From Microcaldota archaeon (lineage in GTDB: Archaea; Micrarchaeota; Micrarchaeia; Norongarragalinales; Norongarragalinaceae), in NCBI GenBank assembly GCA_018304285.1, contig JAGVWL010000049.1:1-8073 (forward strand): a stretch of DNA of 8,073 bases, given 5' to 3'. Below the pieces are notes generated by a model that had not been told where the DNA came from, ran no database searches, and saw only the letters and a program-made list of their open reading frames with translations. The translations under genes and the position numbers were made by a program. Shown here piece by piece: positions 5,776 to 8,073 of this stretch; within the stretch, counting starts at the first letter, position 1; the number at the start of each line of letters is the position of its first letter.

Positions 5776-6418
5776 TTCCATGTTCAGCAAAGCGCATTTC
5801 ATTCCGGCTGTTGTCATGGCGTTGCTGTTCGTTTTTTACGCTTACTTCGCTTTCTCAATTCCGATGCTCAACAAGATGCTTGCGCTGGGCGCGGTGGTTT
5901 TGATAGGCTTTTCCTTCGCGCTCGGACCGTTGACGCGCTTTTTCCCGAAAACCTTCGGGTTTTACTTGGCTTGGAGGAAGGCAATCGGGTTGTGGGGTTT
6001 TGCCTTTGCCGTAGCGCATGCATTGATTTCCCTGCACGTTTACTACGGGTGGGATTTTTTTGCCATGCTCGCTTTCCCTTCGCTAAAGCAATTCGCGCTT
6101 CTTACGGGCGCAATTGCAATAGCGTTGTTCGCGGTCATGGCTTTCATTTCCAACAAGGCTTGGGTGGCCAGGCTGGGGTATGAAAAGTGGAGGAGCGTGC
6201 TGCGCGTCGGCTATTTCGCCCTTTTGCTTGCAATAGTGCATTTTTACTTGATTGAAATCAAGGACGGCGTTTTTACGGTGCGCCCGGCAGGATGGCTGGT
6301 GTTGCTTTTCGCGATTGCAGTAATCCTCCTGCGCTTTGCAGTGTTGTTCAAGGGAATGCCGGAAAAACAGTCTTTCGAAGCGCACGTCACTCCCCCGCAA
6401 GAGCTCTCCCGCCCTTAA
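5771..6418 (+). CDS. MsrQ/YedZ-like ferric-reductase-type membrane protein (paralogue 2)
   Basis: A 215-residue membrane protein with about six hydrophobic helices and a short polar C-terminal tail from about 194. It is a diverged paralogue of the gene at 4108-4713. IGLWGFAFAVAH ends in H83, GWDF lies at 93-96, ISN at 126-128, LGYEKW at 135-140, and a second conserved His sits 17 residues after W140 (H157). H83 and H157 align with H88 and H159 of paralogue 1. An extra H89 is unique to this copy. The additional MsrQ His position is L144. By family, it would carry haem b and move electrons across the membrane; the partners are inferred only from the neighbouring flavoprotein. The first ATG (5771) is listed. 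A TATA-like box centred near 5754 fits a leaderless start at the in-frame ATG 5780 better, giving 212 residues. Ogg2 follows closely with its own promoter. Confidence 0.75.
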   Translation: MRSMFSKAHFIPAVVMALLFVFYAYFAFSIPMLNKMLALGAVVLIGFSFALGPLTRFFPKTFGFYLAWRKAIGLWGFAFAVAHALISLHVYYGWDFFAMLAFPSLKQFALLTGAIAIALFAVMAFISNKAWVARLGYEKWRSVLRVGYFALLLAIVHFYLIEIKDGVFTVRPAGWLVLLFAIAVILLRFAVLFKGMPEKQSFEAHVTPPQELSRP

Positions 6419-6428
6419 ACTGCGAAAG

Positions 6429-6439
6429 CTAAAAATATT
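6429..6439 (+). promoter_or_regulatory. TATA-like box of the Ogg2 gene
   Basis: CTAAAAATATT is centred about 27 bp before the GTG at 6462, predicting a leaderless transcript and supporting that start. It begins 11 bp after the stop of the preceding membrane protein gene. Confidence 0.55.
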
Positions 6440-6461
6440 CCCGCAGCCTTTAGCCTTGGCT

Positions 6462-7085
6462 GTGGAAAAACCCGATTTGCTCGCGAAACGCGTTCTGGAA
6501 TTGAAAAACTCGCCTGTAGGCGCGCTTGTGCGGCGCAGGATGCGCGAGCTCGAGCGCAATCCCGACTGGTTTTCCGAATTGTGCTTTTGCATTTCCACCG
6601 CCAACGCCTCGTCGCAAGCCGGCCTGCGCTTCCAAGGCAAGTCGAAGGGCAAGCTGCATTCTGCGGCCGAAGCGCAGCTGCGCAAGTGGCTGGGGGAAAG
6701 CGGCTGCCGTTTTTACAGGAACAAGGCGGGGTTTATCGTGCTGGCGCGGGGCAAGTTCGACAGTGCTTCTCTGAAAAAACGCGTTTGCTCTTTTCCCAGC
6801 GAGCGCGACGCGCGGGGGTGGCTTGTGGAAAACGTGAAGGGCTTGGGCTGGAAGGAAGCCAGCCATTTCCTGCGCAACGTGGGTTTCAAGAACGTGGCGA
6901 TAATCGACAGGCACGTTTTGAATTTGCTCAACGAATACGGCTTGGTACGCGGCTTCAAACTCACCAAGAAAAAGTATTTGCTGGCTGAGGAAAAACTGGA
7001 ATTGCTGTGCAGGAAAACCCGTTTAACGCAGGGCGAGCTAGACTTTTATTTGTGGTTTTTGAAAACCGGGAAAGTGCACAAGTGA
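6462..7085 (+). CDS. Archaeal 8-oxoguanine DNA glycosylase/AP lyase, Ogg2 type
   Basis: Base-excision repair enzyme that removes 8-oxoguanine and nicks the abasic site. The 207-residue product matches the usual compact Ogg2 length. The helix-hairpin-helix core is NVKGLGWKEASHFLRNVGF (124-142), carrying the expected catalytic Lys (K131). IIDRHVLNLL follows, carrying the expected catalytic Asp (D149). The protein ends KTGKVHK, and Ogg2 enzymes characteristically end in a lysine involved in recognising the damaged base. The GTG at 6462 is chosen because a TATA-like box lies about 27 bp upstream and the length fits. TTG 6456 is nearly equivalent. The longer frame back to 6336 would overlap the preceding membrane protein gene and is rejected. 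The gene is convergent with the methyltransferase, 2 bp away; a T6 run at 7132-7137 may help end its transcript. Its position beside a redox gene cluster fits an oxidative-damage role. Confidence 0.9.
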   Translation: MEKPDLLAKRVLELKNSPVGALVRRRMRELERNPDWFSELCFCISTANASSQAGLRFQGKSKGKLHSAAEAQLRKWLGESGCRFYRNKAGFIVLARGKFDSASLKKRVCSFPSERDARGWLVENVKGLGWKEASHFLRNVGFKNVAIIDRHVLNLLNEYGLVRGFKLTKKKYLLAEEKLELLCRKTRLTQGELDFYLWFLKTGKVHK

Positions 7086-7087
7086 TT

Positions 7088-7639
7088 TTACTTAAGTGCA
7101 GCAAAACCCAAGCAGTTTTCAACCCAGAATATTTTTTCGAAGCCGGCTTCGCCCAAGCGTAGCTTTACTCCTTTGGGAATGTTTTTCCCCCGGGCAGCTC
7201 CGGGCGTTCCCGTATAGTGGAAAAGCCTGCCGCCCTTCTTCAGCACCCGGTAAAGCCCTTTGTAAAACTCGAGGGAGTAAAGCTCGCCGGCATGCGACAA
7301 GCGGGGCGGGTCGTGGAGGATGCAGTCGAAAAAACCGTCGGGGAACCCGCGCAGCGCTTCAACCGCGTCCTTGTTTATTATTTCGATTTTGGGGTTGGAG
7401 AAAAGCTCTTTCGAAAAAGGATTTTGCTTTGCTATTTCCAGCACGCTTGCGTCCTTTTCTATGGTGCAAACCCTTCCTGCGCCTGCTTTCGCGCAGGCGA
7501 TTGCGCTATACCCCAAGCCGGTGCAAACGTCAAGCACCACCGCGCCTTTCGCCACGCGCAATAATGCCGCCCTGTCGCGGGTTTCGCCGTTTGGAAGCCC
7601 GACGAGCTTGTAAAAATGCCGTTTGAAAAACGAATTCAT
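7088..7639 (-). CDS. SAM-dependent methyltransferase, COG2521-like, short form
   Basis: A 183-residue class I (Rossmann-fold) methyltransferase. The SAM-binding motif I is VVLDVCTGLGYSAI (34-47), the acidic post-I residue is E61 (IEKD), the motif IV strand carries HDPPRLSHAGELYSLEFY (109-126), and LKKGGRLFHYTG follows (133-144). DVCTGLGYSAI and HDPPR.S.AGELYSLEFY closely resemble the predicted archaeal methyltransferases of COG2521, whose substrate I cannot state. Family members, as I recall them, are about 100 residues longer at the N-terminus, so this copy seems shortened. Only about 33 residues precede motif I. The ATG at 7639 is supported by a TATA-like box about 25 bp upstream (leaderless). 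In-frame extension is unlikely given the promoter position. It is convergent with Ogg2 and divergent from the pilin-like gene. Confidence 0.88.
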   Translation of the reverse strand: MNSFFKRHFYKLVGLPNGETRDRAALLRVAKGAVVLDVCTGLGYSAIACAKAGAGRVCTIEKDASVLEIAKQNPFSKELFSNPKIEIINKDAVEALRGFPDGFFDCILHDPPRLSHAGELYSLEFYKGLYRVLKKGGRLFHYTGTPGAARGKNIPKGVKLRLGEAGFEKIFWVENCLGFAALK

Positions 7640-7658
7640 TGCACCTACCGCCGAAACT

Positions 7659-7665
7659 ATTTAAC
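7659..7665 (-). promoter_or_regulatory. TATA-like box of the methyltransferase gene
   Basis: On the minus strand TTAAATA lies about 23-25 bp before the ATG at 7639, predicting a leaderless transcript. Confidence 0.5.
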
Positions 7666-7682
7666 CTGCACTGCATTCTTTT

Positions 7683-7690
7683 GTTTAAAC
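7683..7690 (+). promoter_or_regulatory. TATA-like box of the pilin-like gene
   Basis: The palindromic GTTTAAAC is centred about 26 bp before the TTG at 7713, predicting a leaderless start exactly there. The same 8-mer occurs at 3756-3763 upstream of the Cys-cluster membrane protein. Confidence 0.5.
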
Positions 7691-7712
7691 GTTTTTACGG
7701 CGGGGATAGTTT

Positions 7713-8073
7713 TTGCATAAGAAAAGCCAGGCTGCTTTTGAGTATATGGTTTTGGTTGCTGGTGTTTTGCTTATTGTGGTTATTGCGACGGTTGCGTTCA
7801 GGATCGTGTTTCAGTCGCCTGTTGAGAGTGTGCAGGCTTCGAATTGTTGGTTGAAGTTGGCGAAGGATTCGAATTGTTATGTGGGCAGTCAGTGGAATGC
7901 GTGTGGGCAGGTTGATCGGGCGAGGTATGAGGTGGCTGCGAACGTTTTTTGTGCTCCGATGGAGCGGCCTGGCGGTTGCACTGGAGATTTGCCTTCGGAC
8001 AAGCTGTGGTGCGGGCAGGAGGGTGGTGGGATTAACTTCCCGTCTGGTTCGCCTACGCCTTCGGCTTCGCCCA
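7713..8073 (+). CDS. Secreted Cys-rich protein with class III (pilin-like) signal, partial
   Basis: N-terminal 120 residues of a protein cut by the window edge; no named family recognised beyond the signal. It starts MHKKSQAAFEYMVLVAGVLL. Basic residues are followed by Q6 as mature residue +1, Glu at +5 (E10) and a hydrophobic stretch (12-29). This is the archaeal class III/type IV pilin-like signal, cut by a prepilin peptidase. The residue before the cut is Ser rather than the usual Gly. Six cysteines (C45, C55, C64, C80, C89, C100) in the exterior domain could form three disulfides, followed by the start of a Ser/Pro/Thr tail (SGSPTPSASP, 111-120). Start: an in-frame TAG at 7707-7709 leaves TTG 7713 as the only start that keeps the signal, and a TATA-like box and GGGGA precede it. 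106 of 120 codons end in G or T, unlike its neighbours. Confidence 0.8.
   Translation, partial: MHKKSQAAFEYMVLVAGVLLIVVIATVAFRIVFQSPVESVQASNCWLKLAKDSNCYVGSQWNACGQVDRARYEVAANVFCAPMERPGGCTGDLPSDKLWCGQEGGGINFPSGSPTPSASP

Noticed and set aside
6336..6461. N-terminal extension of Ogg2 to an ATG at 6336
   Set aside because: It would overlap the end of the preceding membrane protein gene by 83 bp and exceed the usual Ogg2 length. A TATA-like box fits a start at 6462.
6083..6685. 200-codon minus-strand open frame spanning paralogue 2 and Ogg2
   Set aside because: It is antisense to two well-supported genes and its product has no recognisable features.
3756..7690. Repeated palindrome GTTTAAAC at 3756-3763 and 7683-7690 as a regulator site
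   Set aside because: Both copies are where TATA-like sequences are expected, and an AT-rich 8-mer recurs easily; only a promoter role is supported.

Overview
The window looks archaeal. The gene families support this: an Ogg2-type 8-oxoguanine DNA glycosylase, a COG2521-type methyltransferase, a two-unit Lrp/AsnC regulator and a class III (type IV pilin-like) signal peptide. So does the promoter layout: TATA-like boxes centred about 25-27 bp before start codons (several apparently leaderless), T-tract terminators, and TTG/GTG starts. The small class III signal protein with a Ser/Pro/Thr tail and the short intergenic gaps suggest a DPANN-type archaeon, perhaps Diapherotrites-like. That placement is inference from style, not from a marker gene.

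Layout. Positions 1-2140 (minus strand): an Lrp/AsnC regulator followed by a DEAD-box RNA helicase whose C-terminus runs off the left edge. Positions 2141-2234: a divergent promoter region with a perfect 16-bp palindrome and a structured leader. Positions 2235-3737 (plus): a cobalamin-binding-type radical SAM enzyme of unknown substrate, ending in a T10 tract. Positions 3827-4060 (plus): a 77-residue two-helix membrane protein with a five-cysteine cluster. Positions 4108-4713 (plus) and 5771-6418 (plus): two paralogous MsrQ/YedZ-like (ferric-reductase-type) membrane proteins. Between them, on the minus strand (4726-5682), lies a thioredoxin-reductase-like flavoprotein that has the CxxC but not the usual NADPH-phosphate motif. 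Positions 6462-7085 (plus): Ogg2. Positions 7088-7639 (minus): a short methyltransferase, convergent with Ogg2. Positions 7713-8073 (plus): the start of a cysteine-rich, pilin-like secreted protein with striking codon use, cut by the right edge.

How the genes may work together. The most interesting block is 3827-7085: a Cys-cluster membrane protein, two candidate haem-binding membrane proteins flanking a flavin/disulfide reductase, and an oxidised-guanine repair enzyme. This reads as a thiol-redox or oxidative-damage island, in which the flavoprotein could exchange electrons with the membrane proteins. A repeated GCATTAAA element sits in both opposing promoters between the flavoprotein and the second membrane protein, suggesting joint control. 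The left part reads as a separate regulator/enzyme unit, where the Lrp protein probably controls its own promoter and perhaps the divergent radical SAM gene. No tRNA, rRNA, CRISPR array, insertion sequence or origin was seen.
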